Of a stretch of DNA of 64,000 nucleotides, positions 52,677-61,301 are shown piece after piece. Numbering within the stretch: position 1 is the first letter of the stretch; every line of letters begins with the position of its first letter. The notes under the pieces are model-generated. The model saw only the letters and a program-made list of their open reading frames with translations. It did not search any database and was not told the DNA's origin. Made by a program: the position numbers and the translations under genes. The DNA is from Paenibacillus allorhizosphaerae (GTDB lineage Bacteria; Bacillota; Bacilli; Paenibacillales; NBRC-103111), in assembly GCF_910594985.1 (NCBI RefSeq), contig NZ_CAJVCE010000002.1, positions 434,001-498,000 of the forward strand, in the 5' to 3' direction.

Positions 52677-52726
52677 CTCATGAATCGATAAAGCCGCTGC
52701 GTCAAAAATCTAATGGGGGTATAAGA

Positions 52727-53173
52727 GTGAAACCGATTTCCGCCGACGAAGCGCGAGCGCTGGGGATCGATACGATGCATCATCAGATGGATAACGGGGA
52801 AAGACGGTTTCGGATGGTCAGCTCCGACGGCAGCTCTTACATTCGCACGGAAGCTTCTGGCGCGAGCGGATGGCAGAACAGCCATTACCATCAAGACGTC
52901 ACCGAGTTGTATGTCGTGCAGAGCGGATGGTTGGTGTATGCGAAACTGTCCGTAAACGGCGAGTTGACGTTACAACACATGACGCAGGGGGATGCCCTTA
53001 TCGTCAAGCCGCTTACGCATCACAACATATACATGTCCGCGTTCACCGTTACCCATGTTGTCAAATACGGGGGCGGCAGTGTCAAGACGGACTGGTTCCC
53101 TTCGCCCGAGCTGGACAAATTGACCAAACATATTTCCGAATCGGAGTTGGTTCGAAGGAACCATGACGTATAG
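52727..53173 (+). CDS. Cupin domain protein
   Basis: 148 residues, one cupin. Metal motif HYHQDVTELYVVQSG near 64-78 (His, His, Glu) and HMTQGDALIVKPLTHHN near 95-112. GTG start after GGGGGTATAAG. It lies 50 nt after the acetyltransferase. The substrate is unknown. Confidence 0.82.
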   Translation: MKPISADEARALGIDTMHHQMDNGERRFRMVSSDGSSYIRTEASGASGWQNSHYHQDVTELYVVQSGWLVYAKLSVNGELTLQHMTQGDALIVKPLTHHNIYMSAFTVTHVVKYGGGSVKTDWFPSPELDKLTKHISESELVRRNHDV

Positions 53174-53259
53174 GCCCAAAAAAGAAACAGACGATCCGGA
53201 CATCGGAATCGCCTGCTTCAATAGAAGGTTTCGTCGAATCGATTCGATCGAAAACCGGG

Positions 53260-53859
53260 TTACTGCGGCATGTAGCCTTGAGGAGGCATCGTCGCGTTCG
53301 GCGCTTGATTGGAAGGCTGATATGTATGCAGGAACGTTTTGGCCGTATGATCGTTCATCGTCGGCACTTGATATTGGCCCAGCTGATTCATCATCATGAA
53401 CACTTCGTACGCTTGCTCTGCGCACAGATTAGCGCCTTGCATCAGCATTTGTCTGACGTTCGGATCGGCGCACTCCAAGGCTGCTGCCATGTGGAGCTTG
53501 GCCGAGCTTTTATGGCAGGAAAGCATGGAGCGCAAAATTTGGTTGTCGTTCATTGTTCCTTGCATCACAGGCGCTACGGGAGCGGGCTGGCGCAGGCCGT
53601 ACTGGACTTGGTTCGGATTCAAGCCCATCGGGTTACCGTAAGATTGTGCAGGCTGACCTTGCGGGGCAGCGTTATAATCATGCGTATAGGCGACCAACTG
53701 GTCATATGAGCGCATCGCCGTATTCAAATGATGATCAATCATGTTTCGCAGCTGACGGTTTTGCGTCATTTGGGCATATAAGTGAAAGTGATCGATCAGG
53801 TTCAGTTTTTCATTCAAAATTTCGTGGACTTCCATCGTTTCGTGTGCGCCGAAAGGCAT
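53260..53859 (-). CDS. CotF-type spore coat protein
   Basis: 199 residues. Two ferritin-like helical halves (MEVHEILNEKLNLIDHFHLYAQMTQNRQLRNMIDHHLNTAMRSYDQL and NDNQILRSMLSCHKSSAKLHMAAALECADPNVRQMLMQGANLCAEQAYEVFMMMNQ) separated and ended by Gln/Pro/Asn/Tyr-rich segments typical of coat proteins (QGQPAQSYGNPMG, QAPNATMPPQGYMPQ). ATG 53859 is 8 nt after AAGGAG. The presence of this gene marks the organism as a spore former. Confidence 0.88.
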   Translation of the reverse strand: MPFGAHETMEVHEILNEKLNLIDHFHLYAQMTQNRQLRNMIDHHLNTAMRSYDQLVAYTHDYNAAPQGQPAQSYGNPMGLNPNQVQYGLRQPAPVAPVMQGTMNDNQILRSMLSCHKSSAKLHMAAALECADPNVRQMLMQGANLCAEQAYEVFMMMNQLGQYQVPTMNDHTAKTFLHTYQPSNQAPNATMPPQGYMPQ

Positions 53860-53966
53860 AATAGCAGCTCCTTTTTTCATTCATCTGGTCGGATTTTTCA
53901 TCCCATAGGTTACTTTTTCCAATTGGTGAAAATATTATGCATACAAAAAAGGAGACAAAGACCGAA

Positions 53967-55679
53967 ATGAAGGAACCGAGAGTTCACGAGCTGATCACGC
54001 TCAAAACGATCGCAGAAGCGTTGAATCAATCGAATGAGCTTTCGCCGATGCTGAATACGGTTCTGGAAAAGCTGCTCGCGCTGACCGGTCTTACGGCGGG
54101 ATGGATTTTTTTGTACGATAAAGAAATGGTCCATTTGATCCAAGGCCGAAGCGGCAATCCGGTGTACGCGTGCGTGGCCGATTACGGCCTTCCCCCGGCT
54201 TTGCAGCATAGCGACAAGCAGCCGATGCGCTGCGGAAGCTGCTGGTGTCTCGACCGGTTCCGCAGCGGGCGGCTTCATAACGCCGTCAATATATTGAATT
54301 GCAAACGGCTGGAGAACGCGGTGGAATATCAATGGGGCGATACGATGGGCATCACGCATCATGCTACCGTGCCGCTGCAGACAGGGGACCGCAAAATCGG
54401 CATTCTCAATGTGGCCGCGCCGGGGAAATCGCATTTCACGGACGAGGAGCTGGCGCTGCTGCAATCGGTGGCGTTTCAAATCGGCGGCGCCATCGAACGG
54501 ATGCGCCTCTATGCAGGAGAACTGCGCCGGGCCGATCTGTTCGCGCGGCTCGGCGAATTCAGCCGCTCGCTGAGCGCCTCGGCAAGCGACGCTACCGCCG
54601 CGAGCTCGAGCCGGCTGTTCGAACGCGCGGCGGCGCTGATCGGCGCGCATTTCGATTGGCCGGTCGCGGCGATCTTCGAGCCGGCCGGGGCTGATTTCGT
54701 GCTGCGCGCCGTCTGCTCGGACGGCCGCACATCGGTACCGAACGCGCGATTGCCGAGGGACGCTGCAGGCTGGCTCGGCAGCGCGGCGCACGCGCGCAGG
54801 TTCATCTCCGCCGCAGGCGACGAGCCGGCGGCGCTCACGGGCCGCGGCGAGCTGCGGCAGTCGCTGCCGCAGCTGTCGGCTGCGCTGGCCGCTCCGGTGC
54901 CGTTTGCGGGTTATCGCGCTGCCGGCGTGCTCGTCGTCGGCGATGACAATGCGAGCGAGCTGCACCGTGTCGACGGCGAAGTGCTGGAGGCGATAGGGGA
55001 GCAGCTCGCCGCTGCCGTAGAGGGCGCCCGTCTTGAGGAGAACCGACGCGAGCTGGCCCGATTGGAAGAACGCAATCGTCTGGCCCGCGATCTGCACGAT
55101 TCCGTATCCCAGATGCTGTTCTCGATCTCCATGACGGCCAAAGGCGTCGAAAGCTTGCTGAACGGCCGTACCCCCGATCTGGGTTTGTCCCGCTCGGCGG
55201 TCAAGGAGATGCAGTCGCTTTCGCACCATGCGTTAAAGGAAATGCGTTCGTTAATTATGCAGCTTCGTCCGCAAGGACTCGAAGGAGGGCTGGTGACGGC
55301 GCTCCGAGCATACGGCGAGAAGCTGAATTTGAATGTGCATGCGCAGCTTGGCGGCGTCAGGGAGCTTCCTTCCTCCGTGGAGGATGCACTGTGGCGCATC
55401 GGGCAGGAAGCGCTTAACAACATTTGCAAGCATGCGGGCACCGGCGAAGCCGAGATCGCGCTGGAGCTGTCGCCAAATGAAGCCGTATTGCGCGTATCCG
55501 ACCGGGGACGCGGTATCGCCAAGCGTCGGGCTTCGGCGAACCGCGGGGCCATCGGGCTCTTGACGATGCGGGAGCGCGCCGAAGCGCTCGGCGGCCGGTT
55601 CACGCTCACGAGCGCGTACCGGAAGGGGACGACAGTGGAAGTTTCCATACCGCTTTCCCCCCCAAACTATTCCAGTTGA
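53967..55679 (+). CDS. NarL-class sensor kinase with cysteine-rich GAF domain (YhcY/AirS-like)
   Basis: About 570 residues, soluble. A GAF domain at 20-165 contains four cysteines, Cys89, Cys92, Cys94 and Cys112 (CGSCWC and NCKRL). In the Staphylococcus AirS/YhcS group such cysteines hold a [2Fe-2S] cluster that senses oxygen and redox state. A second GAF-like domain, GC-rich and Ala-rich, is at about 190-350. HisKA_3 follows with the phospho-His in NRLARDLHDSVSQMLFS near 380, and a HATPase with DRGRGI near 515. ATG 53967 follows AAAAAGGAG by 12 nt. The response regulator gene begins 13 nt downstream. Confidence 0.88.
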   Translation: MKEPRVHELITLKTIAEALNQSNELSPMLNTVLEKLLALTGLTAGWIFLYDKEMVHLIQGRSGNPVYACVADYGLPPALQHSDKQPMRCGSCWCLDRFRSGRLHNAVNILNCKRLENAVEYQWGDTMGITHHATVPLQTGDRKIGILNVAAPGKSHFTDEELALLQSVAFQIGGAIERMRLYAGELRRADLFARLGEFSRSLSASASDATAASSSRLFERAAALIGAHFDWPVAAIFEPAGADFVLRAVCSDGRTSVPNARLPRDAAGWLGSAAHARRFISAAGDEPAALTGRGELRQSLPQLSAALAAPVPFAGYRAAGVLVVGDDNASELHRVDGEVLEAIGEQLAAAVEGARLEENRRELARLEERNRLARDLHDSVSQMLFSISMTAKGVESLLNGRTPDLGLSRSAVKEMQSLSHHALKEMRSLIMQLRPQGLEGGLVTALRAYGEKLNLNVHAQLGGVRELPSSVEDALWRIGQEALNNICKHAGTGEAEIALELSPNEAVLRVSDRGRGIAKRRASANRGAIGLLTMRERAEALGGRFTLTSAYRKGTTVEVSIPLSPPNYSS

Positions 55680-55692
55680 GGTGAAGGTTTAC

Positions 55693-56364
55693 ATGGCGAT
55701 CAAACTGCTGCTGGCGGACGATCATGCGATGGTGCGCAGAGGCCTGCAAGTGTTTCTGGCGACGCAATCCGAGATCGAGCTAATCGGCGAAGCGGCGAGC
55801 GGGCAGGAAGCGCTTGAGAAAGCAGAAGCTTTGCAGCCCGATATCATATTAATGGATTTGAAAATGCCCGTTCTGAGCGGCATCGAAGCGACCAAACGGC
55901 TCAAGCAGTCGCATCCGAACATTAAAGTCATCGTGCTTACTTCGTTCTCCGACCAGGATCATGTGCTTCCCGCCATCCGCGCCGGAGCCAGAGGCTATTT
56001 GCTGAAGGACATCGAGCCGGAGGAATTGGTCCGAGCCGTACGGCGGGTACACCAAGGGCAGGTGGAACTGCATCCCGAAGCGGCCGGACTGCTGATGAGC
56101 ATGGTCGCTGAACCGGATTCGGTGCATCACGATGCTTCCACTTCATCCGGCAGCGGTGTCGAGCCGCTGGAAACGTTGACCCCGCGAGAGCGCGAGGTGC
56201 TGAGGCTCATAGCGCAGGGCAAGAGCAATAAAGAAATCGGCGAAACGCTGTTTATTACCGAAAAAACGGTCAAAACGCATGTCAGCCATTTGCTCGACAA
56301 GCTGGGCTTGACCGACCGTACGCAGGCTGCGATTTTGGCCGTCAAACAGGGCCTTAGCGAGTAA
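55693..56364 (+). CDS. NarL/FixJ response regulator (YhcZ/AirR-like)
   Basis: About 223 residues. Receiver with the acidic pair in LLADDHAMVRRG, phospho-Asp in ILMDLKMP near 55, and Lys in YLLKD near 105; a Ser/Gly linker; LuxR helix-turn-helix (LTPREREVLRLIAQGKSNKEIGETLFITEKTVKTHVSHLLDKLG) near 160-205. ATG 55693 has GAGGTGAAGG upstream. Partner of the preceding kinase. Confidence 0.93.
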   Translation: MAIKLLLADDHAMVRRGLQVFLATQSEIELIGEAASGQEALEKAEALQPDIILMDLKMPVLSGIEATKRLKQSHPNIKVIVLTSFSDQDHVLPAIRAGARGYLLKDIEPEELVRAVRRVHQGQVELHPEAAGLLMSMVAEPDSVHHDASTSSGSGVEPLETLTPREREVLRLIAQGKSNKEIGETLFITEKTVKTHVSHLLDKLGLTDRTQAAILAVKQGLSE

Positions 56365-56393
56365 TTTGTCCGAATATCAGTCGAAAGTCGTAG

Positions 56394-56423
56394 AAACGTT
56401 CAGCCTCTGGTTGAACGTTTTTT
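56394..56423 (+). terminator. Terminator of the two-component operon
   Basis: AAACGTTCA pairs with TGAACGTTT and is followed by TTTG. A second small hairpin, GTGCG-CTAA-CGCAC, lies at about 56452-56465. Confidence 0.65.
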
Positions 56424-56525
56424 GCGCTGCAAAATCATTCCTTTCGCCGACGTGCGCTAACGCACGATGCGTTACGATAAATGCACGTACCAAGAACATC
56501 TCGATAACAGAAAGGATTGATTTTC

Positions 56526-57101
56526 ATGAACATCGTAATCATCGCAGGCAGCAACCGCAAAGCATCCACCGGCACGAGGCTGACGGAATATGCGGAACGT
56601 GTCATGAGACAAGCGGGACATCACGTGACCTTGTTCGATTTATATCGAACGCCGCTTCCCTTTTATTCCCCGGACGATTCGCATGAGGAGCATGCAGGCT
56701 TGAAACAACTGAAACAATTGCTCAAAGCCGCCGATGCCGTCGTTCTCGCCACACCGGAATACCACGGGAGTGTATCGGGCGTATTGAAAAACGCGCTCGA
56801 TCATCTCGGATCGGAACATTTCGGCGGCAAGCCGGTGCTTTCCGTCAGTTCCTCCGGCGGTGCGGTCGGCGTAAGCTCGCTCCAGCAGATGCAGGCGATT
56901 GTCCGTAATTTGCACGGGATCAACTGCCCGGAATGGATCTCCATCGGGGGATCGCAGCGCCGCTTCTTCGAGGCGGGACAGGACAGCTACGAGGTGGGGC
57001 AAGAAATCGACGACCGCATTCATCGCGTGCTGCGATCGTTTCTCGAGCTCACTGCACTTCTTCGGGGCAAAGGCAATCCCGGTTCCCCTGCCCCCTTATG
57101 A
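56526..57101 (+). CDS. NAD(P)H-dependent FMN reductase, azoreductase-like
   Basis: 191 residues, flavodoxin-like fold. FMN phosphate loop IAGSNRKASTGTRL near 7-20 and TPEYHGSVSGVLKNALDHL near 78-96, as in YhdA/NADPH-dependent FMN reductases. Probably reduces quinones, azo compounds or free flavin. ATG 56526 is 9 nt after AAAGGA. Position after a redox-sensing two-component system suggests a stress role (inference). Confidence 0.9.
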   Translation: MNIVIIAGSNRKASTGTRLTEYAERVMRQAGHHVTLFDLYRTPLPFYSPDDSHEEHAGLKQLKQLLKAADAVVLATPEYHGSVSGVLKNALDHLGSEHFGGKPVLSVSSSGGAVGVSSLQQMQAIVRNLHGINCPEWISIGGSQRRFFEAGQDSYEVGQEIDDRIHRVLRSFLELTALLRGKGNPGSPAPL

Positions 57102-57147
57102 TGCGATAAAAAAAGGGAACAGCCATCTTGGTGAAGAGCGAAAAGTC

Positions 57148-57831
57148 GTGAACGTCGTGATTACGCATTTTGCGGAATTGGAGTTAAATACGGTGTCTAT
57201 CGAAGGAGTCAAACAAGTTTATCGCAATCAGCTCGGATTTCCGGTCGTAGACGAATCCGGCGGCTTCATCCGTTTTCAGCCGACGCCACATGTTACACTG
57301 ACGTTTCGGGAGGTGTATGAACCGATTTCTCCGGCGCACATCGCCTTTGAGGTGCCGTACTCGCAATTCGACGCGGTCGTCCGCGTCATTCGGAATCAAA
57401 TGCTTCTCATTGCCCGATGGGCCGACGGCAGGGAGGTCCATTCGTTCGAGGGCGGCAAAAACATTTATTTTCGCGATGGTGACGGCCATTTGCTGGAAAT
57501 CATCTCCCATTCGTACATTCGGGAAGACGTGCTTGCTCCCCATGGCGCTTTGAACGTTATATATTTGCGGGAAGTCGGGTTTCCCGCAGATGATGTGACC
57601 GGCTTCCGCGAGTGGCTCAAGAGCACATTGCATTTAAGGACAAAAGAAGAATCGGACACCTTCAATTTTGTCGTTGGCGGAACGGCACATGCAATCGTAT
57701 CGTCCGTGGGCAGAAAAGAATGCAATATTAGAACGATGAAGGTGAAGGGGCGACCTTACCCCGGCGGCTGTTCGCGTTCCATCAACTGCTTCAGCTTCGA
57801 TTCCGTCGGGGAATCGGGCGCCGGCGTATAA
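57148..57831 (+). CDS. VOC superfamily (glyoxalase/dioxygenase) protein, 3' end truncated
   Basis: About 227 residues. A first VOC module (THFAELELNTVSIEGVKQVYRNQLGFPVVDES, YFRDGDGHLLEIISHSYI) and a second (LNVIYLREVGFPADDVTGFREWLKSTLHL, FNFVVGGTAHAIVSSVGRK). The second module breaks off after about residue 195, and the last ~25 codons run antisense through the end of the convergent regulator gene. The C-terminus is therefore not native; the gene looks truncated by a rearrangement. GTG 57148 is used; the ribosome binding site is weak. Confidence 0.7.
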   Translation: MNVVITHFAELELNTVSIEGVKQVYRNQLGFPVVDESGGFIRFQPTPHVTLTFREVYEPISPAHIAFEVPYSQFDAVVRVIRNQMLLIARWADGREVHSFEGGKNIYFRDGDGHLLEIISHSYIREDVLAPHGALNVIYLREVGFPADDVTGFREWLKSTLHLRTKEESDTFNFVVGGTAHAIVSSVGRKECNIRTMKVKGRPYPGGCSRSINCFSFDSVGESGAGV

Positions 57832-58607
57832 ATGCTGCAGCGCAAGTCGGTATTGCCGTGAACTTGCAGCGACGTAAGCTGGAACAGCATTTTCCCCGCT
57901 TTGGCATGACGAAATTCAAGCAAAACTTCAGGAGCGGAGCTTACCTTGCTGTCTTCCCACAGCCGGTTGAAATCAGAGTGAACTCCGCCCATTTCCTCAA
58001 GAAATCCCTCGTACCATTCATCCTCGACATATTGTCCGTAATAGGCGCGGAAGATCGCAAGAAACCCGCTGGCGAAATGCTCCCAATTGACAGCAAGCCG
58101 CTGGATTTCCTTCCTTGTAAACAGCAGCCGGATCATGTTGCGCTCCTCAGGCGGAATTTGATCGAAATCGAGAAAAACATGGGCTGCCGCCTTGTTCCAG
58201 CCAACGATTTGACAGCGACGGTCGGATATGATTGTCGGACAAAACTTGAGTTCTTGCAATATTTTGGCTAACGACGGACTGATCTGAGGCTGTTCCTCTT
58301 TCGAGATGCCGGTACCGGGGCTTGTCTCCATTGCCAAGGCGTACAAATATTTACGTTCATCTACCGTAAGCTGCAAAGCGGTGGCGATGCAATCCAGAAC
58401 GGATACCGATACCCGGATGTCCCGACCTTGCTCAAGCCATGTATACCAGGTAGGGCTTACCCCAGCCAATTGGGCGACTTCTTCCCTACGAAGACCCGGC
58501 GTTCTGCGGCGAGTTCCTTCGGGCAAGCCGACGGATTGGGGGAGCACTTTGGCGCGCTGCGCCTTCAAAAAAGCGGATAATGCCTGGAGACGCGTCTGGT
58601 GATTCAT
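57756..58607 (-). CDS. XRE regulator with MmyB-like ligand-binding domain
   Basis: 283 residues. Helix-turn-helix with TPGLRREEVAQLAGVSPTWYTWLEQGRDIRVS near 34-66, then the MmyB-like PAS-related domain (CQIVGWNKAAAHVF, RNMIRLLF, WEHFASGFLAIFRAYYG). This family is typical of actinobacteria and Bacillales and often regulates a neighbouring oxidoreductase. Its 3' end overlaps the VOC gene by 76 nt. Confidence 0.9.
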   Translation of the reverse strand: MNHQTRLQALSAFLKAQRAKVLPQSVGLPEGTRRRTPGLRREEVAQLAGVSPTWYTWLEQGRDIRVSVSVLDCIATALQLTVDERKYLYALAMETSPGTGISKEEQPQISPSLAKILQELKFCPTIISDRRCQIVGWNKAAAHVFLDFDQIPPEERNMIRLLFTRKEIQRLAVNWEHFASGFLAIFRAYYGQYVEDEWYEGFLEEMGGVHSDFNRLWEDSKVSSAPEVLLEFRHAKAGKMLFQLTSLQVHGNTDLRCSIYTPAPDSPTESKLKQLMEREQPPG

Positions 58608-58732
58608 ATCCTCGCATCCTTTCCATCGCCGATATCGTAGTATTCATTATACTATGATAAACTACAACTTGTAATAGGATAACGAATATGACATGATGAT
58701 TTCCATAACGAGTTTCAGAGGAGGAAATACGT

Positions 58733-59971
58733 ATGGAACGGGTAGTGATTACAGGCATGGGCATTATTTCGCCGCTCGGAAATGATACAGCGGCGTTTTG
58801 GTCCGGCTTGATTCGGGGAGAATCAGGCATTTCGCTGATCGATACGTTCGATACGTCGAAGCATAAATCCAAAATCGCCGGGCTGGTCCGCGATTTTGAC
58901 GCCGATGCGCGATTCGGACGCAAAGAAGCGCGTCGGATGGACCGGTTTTGCCAATACGCCGTTGCCGCCGCGGAACAGGCGATGGACGACGCCGGGCTTT
59001 TGCAAGCGGAGGTAAATCGGGAACGGATGGGCGTGTACGTCGGATCCGGCATCGGCGGGATACAGACTTTGCTTGAGCAGCATTCGGTGCTGCGCGATCG
59101 CGGCCCTGACCGGGTCAGTCCTACGCTCGTGCCGATGATGATATCCAATATGGCCGCAGCGATGATCAGCATGAGGTTCAGCGCGTACGGGCCGACCTTA
59201 TCGCCGGTAACGGCATGCTCTATCGGCAATACGGCGATCGGGGAGGCGATGCGGCTTATTCGCTACGGCGGGGCCGATGTCATCTTGGCCGGCGGGGCGG
59301 AGGCGGCGTTAACGGACATTTCGTTAGCCAGCTTCGGCAACGCGACCGCCTTATCGACGAGAAACGAGGAGCCTACCCGGGCAAGCCGCCCGTTTGACGC
59401 ACACCGTGACGGCTTTGTGATGGCGGAAGGGGCAGGCATTCTCGTGCTGGAATCGCTGTCCCATGCAAAGCGCAGAAACGCCAAGATTTACGCGGAAGTG
59501 ATCGGATACGGGGCAAGTTCGGACGCCTATCATATCGTTGCCACCCATCCGGAAGGTTTCGGCGCTTACTTGGCCATGAAATCCGCACTGACGGAGGCCG
59601 GCATTCAGCCGCATGAAGTCGATGTCATCAGCGCGCACGCGACAAGCACCGATGTCGGGGACAAGTCGGAGACGCTTGCCGTCAAGAAGCTGTTCGGCGA
59701 GCATGCCTACGGCATTCCCGTGACAGCGAATAAGTCGATGACGGGACATATGCTGGGGGCGTCCGGCGGAGCTGAAGCGATCGCGCTTGTCAAAAGCTTG
59801 CAGGAAGGCATCATACCACCAACGATCAACCTGGAGGAAGCGGATTCGGATTGCGATCTGGACTATGTGCCGAATAAAGCCCGGTATTCCGATGTGCAGA
59901 TCGGCATATCCAATTCATTTGGTTTTGGCGGGCATAATGCAGTTATCGTCTTGAAAAAATATAACGAATGA
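58733..59971 (+). CDS. fabF: 3-oxoacyl-ACP synthase II
   Basis: Elongating ketosynthase of fatty acid synthesis, 412 residues. Catalytic Cys162 in VTACSIGNTAIGEA, His near 303 in SAHATSTDVGD and His near 340 in NKSMTGHMLGASGG; the ending ISNSFGFGGHNAVIVLKKY is standard. AGAGGAGG before the ATG. It stands alone with its own terminator, away from fab genes, so it may be an extra copy used for special acyl chains; that is inference. Confidence 0.93.
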   Translation: MERVVITGMGIISPLGNDTAAFWSGLIRGESGISLIDTFDTSKHKSKIAGLVRDFDADARFGRKEARRMDRFCQYAVAAAEQAMDDAGLLQAEVNRERMGVYVGSGIGGIQTLLEQHSVLRDRGPDRVSPTLVPMMISNMAAAMISMRFSAYGPTLSPVTACSIGNTAIGEAMRLIRYGGADVILAGGAEAALTDISLASFGNATALSTRNEEPTRASRPFDAHRDGFVMAEGAGILVLESLSHAKRRNAKIYAEVIGYGASSDAYHIVATHPEGFGAYLAMKSALTEAGIQPHEVDVISAHATSTDVGDKSETLAVKKLFGEHAYGIPVTANKSMTGHMLGASGGAEAIALVKSLQEGIIPPTINLEEADSDCDLDYVPNKARYSDVQIGISNSFGFGGHNAVIVLKKYNE

Positions 59972-59995
59972 GACTCGGTACGGAACGAATGGATG

Positions 59996-60037
59996 AAAAC
60001 AGGCTTCTCGCTGATGTAAAGCGAGAAGCCTGTTTTG
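59996..60037. terminator. Strong bidirectional terminator after fabF
   Basis: AAAACAGGCTTCTCGCT pairs perfectly with AGCGAGAAGCCTGTTTT across GATGTAA. Confidence 0.9.
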
Positions 60038-60091
60038 TTATAAGGGAAGTTTGGCGCTAGGAAGGCCGCCGCGGATAGGCTTTGCTATTTC

Positions 60092-60130
60092 AGAATGATT
60101 CTTGATTTATAATGATTCTAATATTATACT
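60092..60130 (+). promoter_or_regulatory. Promoter with PerR/Fur-type box
   Basis: TTGATT (60102-60107), 17 bp and TATACT (60125-60130) form the promoter. TTATAATGATTCTAA (60107-60121) in the spacer matches the PerR box TTATAATNATTATAA except at one base. An upstream palindrome AGAATGATTCT (60092-60102) may be a second half-site. Autoregulation of the Fur-family gene is predicted. Confidence 0.65.
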
Positions 60131-60162
60131 TAATCTAAATATTAAAATGGAGGTGCGACATC

Positions 60163-60558
60163 ATGACGAGAAAAGGACAGCTTACCGTCCAACGTAAAGC
60201 AATCTTTGACGTTGTAATGGATAGCCCGGATCATCCAAGCGCCGCCGACATTATCGACCGTTTGAAAGAACGGGGCTACAGCTTTGCTTACGGAACGATC
60301 TATAACTCCTTGCGTTACTTGACCGATGCCGGCCTCATTCGCGAATTGAAGCTGGAAGGCGACGCCAGCCGTTACGATGCGCGGGTTGAGGATCATCAGC
60401 ATATCGTGTGCCGCGTCTGCGGCAAAGTCGAAGAAGTGTTCACGACGCTCTCGCCGGAATGGCTGCGGGCGGTGGCGGAAGAAACCGGTTTTACCGTTGA
60501 GGAAGAACATATATTGTTCAAAGGAGTGTGCCCGGCATGCAAAGAACGGAACAAGTAA
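60163..60558 (+). CDS. Fur-family metalloregulator, PerR-like
   Basis: 131 residues. Winged helix then dimerisation domain. Four of the five PerR regulatory-metal ligands align: His24, Asp72, His78 and His80. The fifth, Asp104 of Bacillus PerR, is Glu91 here (CGKVEE), as in Fur. The structural zinc cysteines are Cys83/86 and Cys123/126. The Asp-to-Glu change is known from swap work on PerR and Fur to lower the response to peroxide, so this may be a less peroxide-sensitive or iron-type sensor. Good GGAGG site. It overlaps the next gene by 22 nt and stands at the head of the peroxide-defence block. Confidence 0.85.
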   Translation: MTRKGQLTVQRKAIFDVVMDSPDHPSAADIIDRLKERGYSFAYGTIYNSLRYLTDAGLIRELKLEGDASRYDARVEDHQHIVCRVCGKVEEVFTTLSPEWLRAVAEETGFTVEEEHILFKGVCPACKERNK

Positions 60559-61265
60559 GTGTTGATTCTGTATCGAGCGACACGCTGCCTTACGGCGAGT
60601 TTTGCGAGACGACAAACCGCATCGTCATTGTAAGCCCGTACCCGTCGGCATTGACGGAGTTGATTCAGGAGCTGACCTTGGGCTGCTATGATGTTCTTGT
60701 GTTCCGCCATCTTAATTCGCTGTCCTTATCGAAGCTTTCGCCCGATCTGGTCATCTTCGATTTGACAAAAGACCATGGGGCGGCTCTGGACGCGATAGCC
60801 GTCCCGCAAGGAGCCCCGTCTTTGTTTCTTGTAGACGGGAACGGCGCCGGAGCGAACCGGGAGCAAACGATGCAGTGGCCGTCACGGCGCGCGCAATTTT
60901 TACCGCGTATTCAGTCGATGCTGAGAGCGCAGGCGGGACAACGGACACCGGAGAAGGAAGCCGGCGAATGGAGCTTCAAAGATCTGCGGCTCGATTTGAA
61001 GCGATTGACATGCTTCATCGGCTTGAACCGCGTTGACTTGACCAAAACGGAGTTCGATCTGCTGCTCGCGATCATCGAAGCGGAAGGAGCCGTCCTTTCC
61101 CGGCAATCTTTGATGGACCGCATTTGGGGAGAAAATTACTTTGGCGGCAGCAACACGATCGACGTTCATATGAAGAGCTTGCGCCATAAATTGAATGACA
61201 ATCCGAAACAACCGAAATATATCGCGACCGTGCGCGGGATAGGCTACCGCTTAGCCGACGCGTAA
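60537..61265 (+). CDS. OmpR-type DNA-binding regulator with degenerate receiver, no partner kinase
   Basis: About 242 residues. The C-terminal winged helix is intact (DLTKTEFDLLLAIIEAEGAVLSRQSLMDRIWGENYFGGSNTIDVHMKSLRHKL, ending TVRGIGYRLADA). The N-terminal ~110 residues resemble a receiver (RIVIVSPYP, LVIFDLTKD) but lack the acidic pair (SPY where DD/DE should be) and the switch Lys, so phosphorylation is unlikely. ATG 60537 follows AAAGGAG and overlaps the PerR-like gene. No kinase is near. Its likely operator is the CTTCAT array just downstream. Confidence 0.82.
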   Translation: MQRTEQVSVDSVSSDTLPYGEFCETTNRIVIVSPYPSALTELIQELTLGCYDVLVFRHLNSLSLSKLSPDLVIFDLTKDHGAALDAIAVPQGAPSLFLVDGNGAGANREQTMQWPSRRAQFLPRIQSMLRAQAGQRTPEKEAGEWSFKDLRLDLKRLTCFIGLNRVDLTKTEFDLLLAIIEAEGAVLSRQSLMDRIWGENYFGGSNTIDVHMKSLRHKLNDNPKQPKYIATVRGIGYRLADA

Positions 61266-61301
61266 TCTAGTGCATTTAGATAAACAAACGATATAGCATA
61301 G

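Noticed and set aside
53910..55229. 439-codon frame antisense to the GAF histidine kinase
   Set aside because: A by-product of the high GC content of that kinase gene; Arg/His/Gln-rich composition unlike a real protein.
56899..57147. N-terminal extension of the VOC protein upstream of 57148
   Set aside because: That stretch overlaps the FMN reductase gene in another frame and reads as low-quality sequence; the VOC fold begins after 57148.
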